Assembly: GCA_942491345.1 (NCBI GenBank)
Contig: CALOAN010000011.1
Span: 1-64,000, forward strand
Direction: 5' to 3'
Length of the DNA: 64,000 bases
From: JAHEEL01 sp942491345
Lineage (GTDB): Bacteria; Actinomycetota; Acidimicrobiia; Spongiisociales; UBA5794
This document shows, piece after piece, positions 16,730-25,364 of the stretch. Under the pieces are notes generated by a model, which was not told where the DNA came from, ran no database searches, and saw nothing but the letters and a program-made list of their open reading frames with translations. A program made the position numbers and the translations under genes. The stretch's first letter is position 1. Each line of letters begins with the position of its first letter.

Positions 16730-18994
16730 GTGCCCATGATCACGCGCGAACACCTGGCATCCGCCATCGACGCCGTCTCCGCCGTGGACCCCCATGCGGG
16801 TTGCGGGCTGAAAACGTTGTTCGAGGCGTCACGCATCACCGCTCCGGCGGTCAAAAATTCCCTTGATCACGATTCAGGAACAGATTCGTTTCCCTATTAT
16901 TTCGATGGGCAGCGTGTGGAAATCCCCAAAACCGCCTTTGTGGCACACGGCATCCCGACCCTCGAGCAATCCCTGGTTCTCAAATGGGGGGCGTTCAGGG
17001 AAAAGCAGACCAGGGCGGCCGCCTGGGTATCCGGCGACGTGCGGCAACTGGCCAACGATATCCGACAGGCGGGGGCTGTAGCCCTTGTGAACCATGAATT
17101 GCGGCGACTGAAACAATGGCCGGCCGACCTGGATGCCGTGCCGGCGATGCCGGATCCCCAAGACGGCAAACCCCATTATCGCGGTCATCTCGCCGGTGGC
17201 CAGATCGCCAGTTTCATGCCGCTGCCGCTCAACCGGGAAACGCTCGCCCAGGTGGCCGGACACGCTTTTGAATTCTTCGACGTCCGGTTTATGCTCACCA
17301 GCTGGGCCGATGGTAGCTTGCCATGGATCTACGCCTGTATCGTCGAGGGGCAAATTTTAGGCCTGATCAAACTCCAGCTGCACCGTCAGGCAGCCAGCAC
17401 CTGTCTTGAAGTCCGTTATATCGCCCGTCGCATGCCGGACTATGGCGACACGGACGCCTCTCCCAAGGGCGTCGGCACATTTCTGATGGCGGGGACCTGG
17501 ATGTTGTGGCAGGCGTTTTATCCCGAGGCCCGGCATATTTTTCTGGACGGCGAGGTGGGGGCGCATCAATTTTACCTGGATTGCGGTTTCAGAAAGCAGC
17601 GCCTGTGCCGGTTTGTGCTGGCAACACCCCGCGGGTATCTGTTGTCCGCCATCGCTGACATGGCCGATGATGCACGACCGCCCGCCGGTCAGGTACGGTT
17701 CCGTCTGGAAGGGCTCATCGGCGCGGCGATCAAGACCCTGCGCAAAAGGAACGCCAGACACCGCCAAGCGGACCTGGCATTCATCAAACGCTGTCTCATG
17801 TCCCGCCACCAGCCCTACCCGGCCACCACGGCGCTGGCCCTGCTGCTGAAACACCAGCCCCGGATTCCCGAGGCCACGCAACTCATCGACTATGCCACCC
17901 GGACGTGCCGGGTGCGCATCGCCGGCGAGAAACCCGATGCGCAAACCACCATCCTGGTGGTCGACGATCCGCGGTTTGCCTTGCATCTGCACCATATTTG
18001 CCACCTGGAAAGCCCCAAACGGTTTGAAGCCTTCCAACGGGCCCTGGCCCACCCCAGCGTCGCGGGTCGCTGGCACTCGTTGATGATCGAGCCGGCCGAA
18101 CGCGAGCAGCTGCTGTGGGTCCATAATGCCGACTATCTGAAGCGGCTGGAAAAAACAGCGGGCCGACAGCTGGTCTCCCTGGATATGGACACCCAGACCA
18201 CCGAACGCTCATGGGAGGTGGCCTGCCTGGCCGTGGGCGGCGTTTTCCGGCTGATGGACGGTATCTGCGACGGCCGCGCCCTGCAGGGCGTCGCCGCCGT
18301 GCGCCCCCCCGGACATCACGCCGAGCCGGACCGTGCCATGGGATTCTGCCTGCTCAACAATGTGGCCCTGGCCGCCCGCTATCTGCAAAAAGTCCACGGC
18401 CTGGCACGCATCATGATTATCGATCTGGACGCCCACCACGGCAACGGCACGCAAACCGTTTTTTATGAAGACAGCACGGTGCTGTATGTCTCGACACATG
18501 GCTTCCCGGCCTATCCGGGAACCGGCAATTTCGGCGAAATCGGCCGGGGGCCGGGCAAGGGGTTCACGGTCAATATCCCGTTTGCCAAAGGCGCCGGCGA
18601 TCGCGATTTCATCTGCGCGACCCGCCGCATCATCGCCCCCCTGGCCCACCAGTTCAAACCCGAGTTCATCCTGGTCTCGCTGGGGTTTGACCTCTATCGG
18701 TATGACCGGCTGGGCGGCATGAACGTTTCCCCCGAAGGCTACGGCACCCTAACCGCCATGTTGCTTCAGATCGCCAAATGGGAATGCGCCGGACGCATCG
18801 CCTTTATCCTCGAGGGCGGCTACAGCGTCAAAGGTATCGAAGACTGCGGGCTCCGGTTTCTCCAACACCTGTGTGCCGTGGAACACGACAATCGCGACGC
18901 ATCCGAAGCCTGGCACCCGAAATCGACTTTCACGCCATCTGCCGTCTCCAAGGCCATCGAGGTCCAGAGACCGTTCTGGCCCCGGTTGGCCTGA
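16730..18994 (+). CDS. GNAT acetyltransferase-like region fused to histone deacetylase family domain
   Basis: The 754-residue reading frame starts with GTG at 16730 directly after the preceding stop, or with ATG at 16736. Residues about 180-310 look like a GNAT fold (GQILGLIKLQLHRQ, then PKGVGTFLMAGTWMLW and VGAHQFYLDCGFRK). Residues about 410-715 are a class II-type deacetylase: RPPGHHAE (525-532), the zinc site DLDAHHGNGT (565-574), LGFDLY with Asp654, and EGGY (695-698) with the catalytic Tyr. All catalytic residues of the Zn-dependent deacetylase are present. Substrates could be acetyl-lysine on metabolic enzymes, as for AcuC, or acetylpolyamines. Coupling with a receiver-CBS gene suggests regulated control of acetylation. 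Confidence 0.85.
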   Translation: MPMITREHLASAIDAVSAVDPHAGCGLKTLFEASRITAPAVKNSLDHDSGTDSFPYYFDGQRVEIPKTAFVAHGIPTLEQSLVLKWGAFREKQTRAAAWVSGDVRQLANDIRQAGAVALVNHELRRLKQWPADLDAVPAMPDPQDGKPHYRGHLAGGQIASFMPLPLNRETLAQVAGHAFEFFDVRFMLTSWADGSLPWIYACIVEGQILGLIKLQLHRQAASTCLEVRYIARRMPDYGDTDASPKGVGTFLMAGTWMLWQAFYPEARHIFLDGEVGAHQFYLDCGFRKQRLCRFVLATPRGYLLSAIADMADDARPPAGQVRFRLEGLIGAAIKTLRKRNARHRQADLAFIKRCLMSRHQPYPATTALALLLKHQPRIPEATQLIDYATRTCRVRIAGEKPDAQTTILVVDDPRFALHLHHICHLESPKRFEAFQRALAHPSVAGRWHSLMIEPAEREQLLWVHNADYLKRLEKTAGRQLVSLDMDTQTTERSWEVACLAVGGVFRLMDGICDGRALQGVAAVRPPGHHAEPDRAMGFCLLNNVALAARYLQKVHGLARIMIIDLDAHHGNGTQTVFYEDSTVLYVSTHGFPAYPGTGNFGEIGRGPGKGFTVNIPFAKGAGDRDFICATRRIIAPLAHQFKPEFILVSLGFDLYRYDRLGGMNVSPEGYGTLTAMLLQIAKWECAGRIAFILEGGYSVKGIEDCGLRFLQHLCAVEHDNRDASEAWHPKSTFTPSAVSKAIEVQRPFWPRLA

Positions 18995-19192
18995 CCCGCC
19001 CACCCGCCTGCGGCCCTCCGGCGCAACCGCACGCCTTTCTTGCATAAACGGTCCTTCAGGAGGGAGACACCTGTGTCACCATGGCGTGGACAGGTTCTCC
19101 GCCGGACAGTGCACCAAAACCGGAAAAAATTTTAACCAATAGATATTGTTATATATTTTAATATCGTCGACGCGCATGATGTTGGCATATTT

Positions 19193-19208
19193 CTTGATTT
19201 CAAAGAGG
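19193..19208 (+). promoter_or_regulatory. Weak sigma-54-like promoter before the Cache histidine kinase
   Basis: TGGCATATTTCTTGAT keeps the -24 element and the 12-bp phase but has GA instead of GC at -12. It lies in an AT-rich leader about 58 bases upstream of the ATG at 19266. Support is mainly from resemblance to the other elements in the window. Confidence 0.4.
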
Positions 19209-19265
19209 GGCATCAACGATCGGCCCCGGTTAGGTCGATGGGCGCGGTCGAGCAAAGGAGGCCAT

Positions 19266-21056
19266 ATGCTGCACTTACTGTCGCACATGCCTGAAGCGGC
19301 AACCGCCGTTGTTTCCGATATGGATCCGCCGTACCGTTACAAACGGCTTTTCAAACGATTTGTTTTGTTGACGCTGGTCTGCTCGGTTGTGCCCCTGTTG
19401 CTGGTGGGGTGGATTATCAGCAACCGATACCAGCGCTCGGCGGAAACACGCGTCATGGCGGCATTCCGCAACGAAATGCAACACCATCGCAAGGTCATCG
19501 AACTGTTCCTGAAGGACCACCGTTCGAAACTCGAATTGATGGCCCAGAGCAACGGTCGGCAGGATTTTCTCCAGCCCGGGCGCCTGCGGTCTCTTTTTGA
19601 CCTGTTCAACCAGGACCGCCTGACCTTGACGGACCTCGGGGTCATCGATGCCGACGGTAACCACCTGGCGTATGTGGGACCCTACGACCTGCTGGATAAA
19701 AACTATGCTGAAACCCACTGGTTCAAGATGGTCATGGAGAAAGGGCTCTACATCAGCGATATGTTCATGGGATTTCGCCGTGAACCGCACTTTATCATCG
19801 CCGTCAAAGGCCATGACGCTATCGGCCCCTGGATCCTGCGGGCCACGGTGGACACGGAGGGGTTCCGGGCGCTGGTGGAAAATGTCATGATCGGCCGCAC
19901 CGGGGAAATATTCCTGGTCAATCGGGAGGGCGTCTACCAGACCACGTCGCGCTATAGCGGCCGCATCATGGAAAACGCCTCAATGACGGTGGGCCCGGTC
20001 CACCCCGGTATCCAGGTGCGGCAGGAGGCCTCCGATGCCGGATTCAACGGTGAACGAAACGTGCGTCAGATCGTCAGTACGGCCTGGCTGGAGACCCCCC
20101 AATGGATGCTCGTGGTCCGGCAGGATTACGCCGAAGCCTTTGCGGCCGAAAACCGGGCCAATCTCTCTGTTTTGGTTTTCCTGCTGATCAGCGCCGCCAC
20201 CATCCTGGGGGTCACGATCCTGGTCACGCGCCACATGCTGGACCTCGTTAAACGCCGCGACGTGCAGGCCGAAACACTGAACCGTCAACTCATGCAGGCC
20301 AGCAAGATGGCCTCCATCGGCGAACTTTCGGTGGGGGTGGCCCATGAGATCAACAATCCCCTGGCCATCATATCGACGGAGCGGGAAATTTTGATCGACG
20401 CGTCCCAAAAGGCCAACGGCATGGACCCGTCCTTCAGCACCCAACTGGACAACGCCATGCATCAGATCGATGTCCAGATCCAGCGGTGTAAGCGTATTAC
20501 CCATAATTTACTCCGCTTCTCCCGCCGGACCGAGTCCGTCATCGACACGGTGGACATCAACGCCTTTATCAGTGAGGTCGTCGACCTGATGGAGCGCGAG
20601 GCCCGGTCTTCCGGCATCACCTTTTTCGAGCGGCTGTCACCGGATGTGCCGCCGATCCTGTCGGATCTTTCCCAGCTGCAGCAGCTCTTTTTGAACCTGA
20701 TCACCAATGCCATCGATGCCCATGAGGGCAAGCGATATGGCTCCGTGGCCATCAGTTCCACCTACCTGGAATCCGAAAAAACCGTCGAAATCGTGGTGTC
20801 GGATACCGGTTGCGGTATGTCCCAGGAAACCTTGGTCCGCGTGTTCGACCCCTTTTTCACCACCAAGCCTGTGGGACGGGGGACGGGGCTGGGGCTCTCG
20901 ATCTGCTACAGCATCATCAAGGGTCTTGGAGGACAGATCGACGTCAAGAGCGTGCCCGGCCAGGGAACCGATTTTATCATCCGGCTGCCGTTGCGGAAGT
21001 CGGATCGGGCAGGGAATGCAACGCCCCATGCAAACCAGTTGGAACAGGCCGCCTGA
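19266..21056 (+). CDS. Cache-type membrane sensor histidine kinase
   Basis: The ATG at 19266 follows AAAGGAGG and gives 596 residues; the frame is open further upstream. Membrane segments at about 32-53 and 300-322 enclose a Cache sensor with the sequence YVGPYDLLDKNYAE, then SDMFMGFRREPHFIIAV and IGRTGEIFLVNREGVYQT. HisKA carries His360 (VAHEINNPLA), followed by the ATPase domain (LFLNLITNAIDAH, DTGCGMS, GRGTGLGLSI). The sensor is a clear paralogue of those in the kinases at 57019-58680 and 61604-63301, and the adjacent single-domain receiver is its likely partner. Confidence 0.93.
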   Translation: MLHLLSHMPEAATAVVSDMDPPYRYKRLFKRFVLLTLVCSVVPLLLVGWIISNRYQRSAETRVMAAFRNEMQHHRKVIELFLKDHRSKLELMAQSNGRQDFLQPGRLRSLFDLFNQDRLTLTDLGVIDADGNHLAYVGPYDLLDKNYAETHWFKMVMEKGLYISDMFMGFRREPHFIIAVKGHDAIGPWILRATVDTEGFRALVENVMIGRTGEIFLVNREGVYQTTSRYSGRIMENASMTVGPVHPGIQVRQEASDAGFNGERNVRQIVSTAWLETPQWMLVVRQDYAEAFAAENRANLSVLVFLLISAATILGVTILVTRHMLDLVKRRDVQAETLNRQLMQASKMASIGELSVGVAHEINNPLAIISTEREILIDASQKANGMDPSFSTQLDNAMHQIDVQIQRCKRITHNLLRFSRRTESVIDTVDINAFISEVVDLMEREARSSGITFFERLSPDVPPILSDLSQLQQLFLNLITNAIDAHEGKRYGSVAISSTYLESEKTVEIVVSDTGCGMSQETLVRVFDPFFTTKPVGRGTGLGLSICYSIIKGLGGQIDVKSVPGQGTDFIIRLPLRKSDRAGNATPHANQLEQAA

Positions 21057-21116
21057 AAGGCCCGCAACGGACCGCATATCCATTCGGGCGAGAGGCGCCC
21101 CTTTTGAAAGGAGGCC

Positions 21117-21572
21117 ATGATGATCGGATCGAAAATTTTATTGGTCGATGATGAGGTTATTTTTGCCCGCAACATGGAAACCCTGCTGGATGCCCGAGGC
21201 TACCGTTCCAAGGCGGTCACCAGCGGCGCCGAGGCCGTCCGGGCGCTTGAAACCGAAGATTTTGACGTGGTCGTGCTGGATCTGAAAATGCCGGGGATGG
21301 ATGGCCTGACCACCTTGAAAGAAATCAAGAAGCTGGGGCTTTTCACCCAGACCTTGATTCTCACAGGCCACGGATCCATTGATTCGGCCCTGGAAGCCAT
21401 CAAACTGGGCGCCTACGATTATCTGACCAAACCCTGCCAGATCAGCGAACTGGTCGAAAAAATCGAAGGCGCCTGGGAAATCAAGGATGACCTCAAACGC
21501 CAGGACATCGCGGAAAAGACGCAGAAGCTGGTCGAATCCCCGCGGGACGCAAAGCATGTAATTTGCCGATAG
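21117..21572 (+). CDS. Single-domain response regulator with short C-terminal tail
   Basis: This is a 151-residue receiver, ILLVDDEVIF at the N-terminus, the phospho-acceptor in VVLDLKMPGMDG, Thr in LILTGHGS and Lys in YLTKPCQ. About 30 residues of charged helix follow the receiver instead of an output domain. AAAGGAGG precedes tandem ATG codons (21117 and 21120). It lies 60 bases behind the Cache kinase and is its presumed phosphorylation partner. Output must be through protein interaction, or through phosphotransfer toward the NtrC-type regulator at 23662. Confidence 0.92.
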   Translation: MMIGSKILLVDDEVIFARNMETLLDARGYRSKAVTSGAEAVRALETEDFDVVVLDLKMPGMDGLTTLKEIKKLGLFTQTLILTGHGSIDSALEAIKLGAYDYLTKPCQISELVEKIEGAWEIKDDLKRQDIAEKTQKLVESPRDAKHVICR

Positions 21573-21613
21573 CCCCCGGCCGATGACGATATTTTTCGGT
21601 TAAAGAGGCCCGC

Positions 21614-22015
21614 ATGGCACTCAGCACGGTGTGGATGACGCACTGGAAAGCACGCGTCCAGGTTTTGAAAACAGAGATCAAAGCCCTCTTGTTGGCCAGC
21701 CGGGACCCCCGGGTCCCCTGGCAAGCCAAAGTCGTGGTGGCGCTTGTGGTGGCCTATGCCGCCAGCCCCATCGACCTGATCCCGGATTTTATTCCGGTAC
21801 TGGGCTATCTGGATGATCTGATCATCCTGCCGTTGGGCATCCTGCTGGCACTGAAAATGATCCCCGAAGATGTCATGAAGCGTTGCCGTTGCGCGGCCAA
21901 GGCGGCACAAACCGATGCAAGCGAAGGTGGCCTTGGCGGTGCGATTCTCGTTCTCACGCTGTGGGGGTTGGCCCTGATCGGAGCCGTTATCATCGGCCGC
22001 CGGTGGACAGGCTGA
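21614..22015 (+). CDS. YkvA/DUF1232 family small membrane protein
   Basis: The 133-residue protein carries the DUF1232 signature at about 40-75: ASPIDLIPDFIPVLGYLDDL. One membrane segment follows within that motif and another lies at the C-terminus (about 112-131). The family is widespread and its function is not established; members frequently sit beside signalling or stress genes. It lies between a receiver gene and the next kinase gene, spacing 41 bases, so it is probably part of the same transcript. AGAGG is the only hint of a ribosome site. Confidence 0.85.
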   Translation: MALSTVWMTHWKARVQVLKTEIKALLLASRDPRVPWQAKVVVALVVAYAASPIDLIPDFIPVLGYLDDLIILPLGILLALKMIPEDVMKRCRCAAKAAQTDASEGGLGGAILVLTLWGLALIGAVIIGRRWTG

Positions 22016-22120
22016 CCGCCATAGGATGCCACCCGGCAGGCATTGCAGCACGCCATTGTTTCATTCGCTGGTCCTTGTCCGGGAAATCCATTTCCCTTTT
22101 CAAATTTCGGCGCCCCTGAT

Positions 22121-23665
22121 ATGGTATGGTATCGGGACGAAGATGGTTACATGTCGTCCCGCCATCACCGCCTCCTGCAACCGAAACGGCACATCGTGAA
22201 TGAATTGGACCTCAGCCTGCGCGAAAAAGAATTGCGCTGCCTGCTGGATTTATCCCGCCTGGTGGAAACCCCGGGCATTGCACTCGACGGCATCCTGGCG
22301 GGGACGGTCCAAATTCTTCCGGCGGCCATGAAATACCCCGAGATCTCTTACGCACAATTGACCTTGATGGATCAATGTCATCAAACCGCCAATTTCAGAG
22401 CGACCGAATGGTGCCTCTCGTCACCGGTAAAAATTCACGGGGAAGTTCAAGGGACATTGACGGTCGGCTACCTGGAAGAACGTCCTCTTCTGGATGAAGG
22501 CCCTTTCGCCGTTGAAAAACGCAACCTTCTGGATGCGGTTGCCGAACGCATCGGCAAAATCGTCGAGCGCAAATTGGCCACGGCGGCCCTGGCCAAAAGC
22601 GAAAAGCGCCTCAACGACATCGTCGAAAATGCCCTGGTGGGCATCAGCATCGTTCAGGAAGGACGCGAAGTATACCGGAACCCCGAATTGCGGCGGTTGA
22701 TCGGAGAAGTGCCGGACGGCGCCACCTTTCTTGAGTTGTCCCATGTCCACCCTGAGGATCGTAAAAAAGTTAAAGCGTCTTTCGAAGCGTTGATGTCCGG
22801 CCAGTTGCCGCGCGTCGACATGGTATGCCGGTTCTACCCGCGCATGCATCAGAAGTCCTCCTTGAAGTGGCTCTATTGCCGTGCCACCCGGATCGACTAT
22901 CGCAACAAGGATGCCGTGCTGATGAATCTGATGGACATCAGCCCGGCCAAAGAGATGGAACGGATGCTGCGGATCCAGGACAAAATGTCTTCCCTGGGAC
23001 GGGTGGCCGCCGGCATTGCCCATGAAATCCGCAACCCCCTCTCCGGGATCAACATCTACATCAACACCCTTGAAAAACTCCTCCGCAAACCCGGGCAAGA
23101 AGAAAAAATCGACGGCATTCTCGCCCAACTCAAGTCGGCCTCCACCAAGATCGAAAACGTCATCCGGCGTGTCTATGATTTTGCCCGACCCACCGAACCC
23201 CAATTCGAATCGGCCGATATCAATCACCCGGTAAGGGAGGCCATCGATCTGGCCGCCGCCATCCTCCGGAAAAAAGGCGTTCAGGTGGAAACCGATCTGG
23301 CCGATGGCCTTCCCTTGTGCCGCTTTGACGCCCAACTGATTGAACAGGTCTTGTTGAACCTGATCACGAATGCGGCGGAAACCCTCAACCTGGAGGAGAC
23401 ACCCGGTCGCATCGGCATCCAGACCCGGCAGCAGGGCCACCATGTCCGTATCCGCGTCGAAGATTCCGGTGACGGCATCCCCGAGGACCTGCGGGAAAAA
23501 ATTTTCGACCCCTTTTACACCACCAAGCATGGCAGCAGCGGTATCGGGTTGAGCATCAGCCAGCGAATTGTCGAAGATCATGGGGGAACCCTGACCGTAG
23601 AGCCCGGTCAATGGGGAGGCGCTGCATTTACGATTACGCTGCCCGTCGCCGAAGGACCGACATGA
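22121..23665 (+). CDS. Cytoplasmic sensor histidine kinase with GAF-like and PAS domains
   Basis: The start is uncertain: ATG 22121 gives 514 residues, with 22151 an alternative and an open frame upstream to 22043. There are no membrane segments. The N-terminal part (about 30-165) resembles a GAF-type ligand domain, followed by a PAS domain (about 175-280; NDIVENALVGISIVQ). HisKA has His301 in IAHEIRNPLSG, and the ATPase domain shows LLNLITNAAETL, DSGDGIP and a shortened G2 loop SSGIGLSI. Its stop overlaps the ATG of the NtrC-type regulator (ATGA at 23662-23665), so these are a translationally coupled pair sensing an internal cue. Confidence 0.9.
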   Translation: MVWYRDEDGYMSSRHHRLLQPKRHIVNELDLSLREKELRCLLDLSRLVETPGIALDGILAGTVQILPAAMKYPEISYAQLTLMDQCHQTANFRATEWCLSSPVKIHGEVQGTLTVGYLEERPLLDEGPFAVEKRNLLDAVAERIGKIVERKLATAALAKSEKRLNDIVENALVGISIVQEGREVYRNPELRRLIGEVPDGATFLELSHVHPEDRKKVKASFEALMSGQLPRVDMVCRFYPRMHQKSSLKWLYCRATRIDYRNKDAVLMNLMDISPAKEMERMLRIQDKMSSLGRVAAGIAHEIRNPLSGINIYINTLEKLLRKPGQEEKIDGILAQLKSASTKIENVIRRVYDFARPTEPQFESADINHPVREAIDLAAAILRKKGVQVETDLADGLPLCRFDAQLIEQVLLNLITNAAETLNLEETPGRIGIQTRQQGHHVRIRVEDSGDGIPEDLREKIFDPFYTTKHGSSGIGLSISQRIVEDHGGTLTVEPGQWGGAAFTITLPVAEGPT

Positions 23666-25053
23666 CCACCATCCGCTACCACCTGTTTATCGTCGATGAT
23701 GAACCCACCATCCGCGACGGTATCGCGCTGGCCCTGGGGGAGGACTACCGCATCACCGGTTTTGCCAATGCGGAAGATGCGCTGGCCGACCTGGAAAAGG
23801 CAGCGCCCGATCTCGTTCTGCTGGATATCGGGTTGCCGGGCATGAACGGCATCGAAGCGCTGGCGCACATCAAGCGTTGCAATCCGCACATCCTGGTGAT
23901 CATGATCACCGCCTATGAAGATCTTGACGGCGTCATTAAATCCATGAAACTCGGCGCCCATGACTATGTGGTCAAACCCCTCCAGATGGATCAGCTCGAG
24001 CTGACCATCACGAATGCCCTGGAGACCATCCGCCTGCGCAAGGAGGTGCAAACGCTGCAGGCCCGGTGCCTTAGTGAAAACATGCCGCTCTTTATCGGGG
24101 AGAGCAACGCCATCCAGGGGGTCATGGACCTCATCCAGCGCGTCTCCCGCAGTGCCGACACGCCGATTCTGATCGAAGGCGAAACCGGCACCGGCAAGGA
24201 GCTCCTGGCCAGCGCCATTCATTACCACAGCCCGCTTTTCAAGGGCCCCTTCGTGGCCGTCAACTGCGCCGCCATCCCCAAGGAACTCGTGGAAAGCGAA
24301 CTCTTCGGCTATCGGGGCGGGGCCTTCAGCGGCGCGCGCGAGTCCGGCAAAACCGGCCTGGTGGAAACCGCCCACAACGGCACCCTGTTTCTCGATGAAA
24401 TCGGCGACCTGAGCCCCGAATCCCAGGCCAAACTGCTGCGTTTTCTCGAATCCGGTACGTTCTACCGGGTCGGCGAAACAAAACCCACCCAAGTCAGCGT
24501 GCGTATCGTTTCCGCGACCAACCGGGACCTGGCCCGGATGATGGCCGACGGTCTTTTCCGCCAGGACCTGTACTTTCGCCTGGGCGTCATCAAAATTCAG
24601 GTGCCGTCTCTCAAGGACCGACCGGATGATATCCTTCCGTTGGCCAAACACTATCTGGCCCATTTCAACACGAAATTCAGAACCGCCTTCCGGGGCTTTT
24701 CCCCGGAAGCCGAGCAGGCCCTGCGCCGGCATCCCTGGACCGGTAATGTGCGCGAACTGAAAAATATGACGGAAAAAGCCGCCCTGACCGGCCGCCACGA
24801 ATACCTGACACCGCAGGACCTGGGTTTGGAACACGCCCATGATGCGAATACCTGCGATCCGGCAACCTGGCTTCAAACCCTTCCCTCTCTGCCGCCCGAG
24901 GGCATGGATCTGCCCCAAACACTGGAACAAATTGAGCGTCATTTTGTCCTTCAGGCCTTGCAACACAGCCAGAACAATGAAAGCCAGGCCGCGCGTCTCC
25001 TAACGCTCAACCATCACACCTTTCGCTACCGCCACCGGAAACTGGTCCCTTAA
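23662..25053 (+). CDS. NtrC-family sigma-54-dependent response regulator with GAFSGA loop
   Basis: The 463-residue regulator overlaps the kinase stop by 4 bases. The receiver (1-120) has Asp55 (LVLLDIGLPGMNG) and Lys105. The AAA+ domain at about 143-370 has Walker A GETGTGKE (173-180), Walker B GTLFLDEIGDL, and the sigma-54 contact loop at 220-225 reads GAFSGA rather than GAFTGA. A Fis-type helix-turn-helix ends the protein (NNESQAARLLTLNHHTFRYR). Thr-to-Ser in this loop is the mildest substitution, so activation of sigma-54 promoters is still expected. The acyl-CoA synthetase gene 311 bases downstream has a sigma-54-like promoter and is an obvious candidate target. Confidence 0.95.
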   Translation: MTTIRYHLFIVDDEPTIRDGIALALGEDYRITGFANAEDALADLEKAAPDLVLLDIGLPGMNGIEALAHIKRCNPHILVIMITAYEDLDGVIKSMKLGAHDYVVKPLQMDQLELTITNALETIRLRKEVQTLQARCLSENMPLFIGESNAIQGVMDLIQRVSRSADTPILIEGETGTGKELLASAIHYHSPLFKGPFVAVNCAAIPKELVESELFGYRGGAFSGARESGKTGLVETAHNGTLFLDEIGDLSPESQAKLLRFLESGTFYRVGETKPTQVSVRIVSATNRDLARMMADGLFRQDLYFRLGVIKIQVPSLKDRPDDILPLAKHYLAHFNTKFRTAFRGFSPEAEQALRRHPWTGNVRELKNMTEKAALTGRHEYLTPQDLGLEHAHDANTCDPATWLQTLPSLPPEGMDLPQTLEQIERHFVLQALQHSQNNESQAARLLTLNHHTFRYRHRKLVP

Positions 25054-25364
25054 ATCCCGCCCGGTTCGCCTCCATGATACCGGCGCAGGGTGTCCGCGCG
25101 CCGCCGGCCGATTCCCATCCGCCCCATGGCGGCGTTTTCGCAATCCTTCAATTTGTGAATTCGCACTTTTGCTAAATTTTGCCATCCCCCTCCCTCCCCT
25201 GCACCACCATCATCTAACTTATCTAACTGTATTTTTTGATAAATTTAATAATTTTCAACAATGGCATATTTTCTGCTCAAGCACCTAGTCGGTATTCCGG
25301 AACGCAGGGGGAAATGCACGGATCGATCGCTGAAAATGGCCATGCCGCCAGACAGGGAGTTGTT
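25054..25364. other. Regulatory region upstream of the acyl-CoA synthetase gene
   Basis: These 311 bases become AT-rich after 25200. They contain an imperfect dyad TGTGAATTCGCA (25154-25165), two tandem ATCTAACT units (25212-25228) and a sigma-54-like promoter at 25262-25277. The downstream frame is open back to 25236 but that part lacks a ribosome site and overlaps the promoter. No separate gene is seen. Confidence 0.55.
25262..25277 (+). promoter_or_regulatory. Predicted sigma-54 promoter of the acyl-CoA synthetase operon
   Basis: TGGCATATTTTCTGCT has GG at 25263-25264 and GC at 25275-25276, exact 12-bp phase, one mismatch at -12 (CTGC for TTGC). The predicted start is near 25288, leaving a leader of about 77 bases. 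Confidence 0.65.

Noticed and set aside
22421..23611. 396-codon minus-strand frame opposite the cytoplasmic histidine kinase
   Set aside because: Shadow of a GC-rich gene; the kinase on the plus strand has all catalytic boxes.
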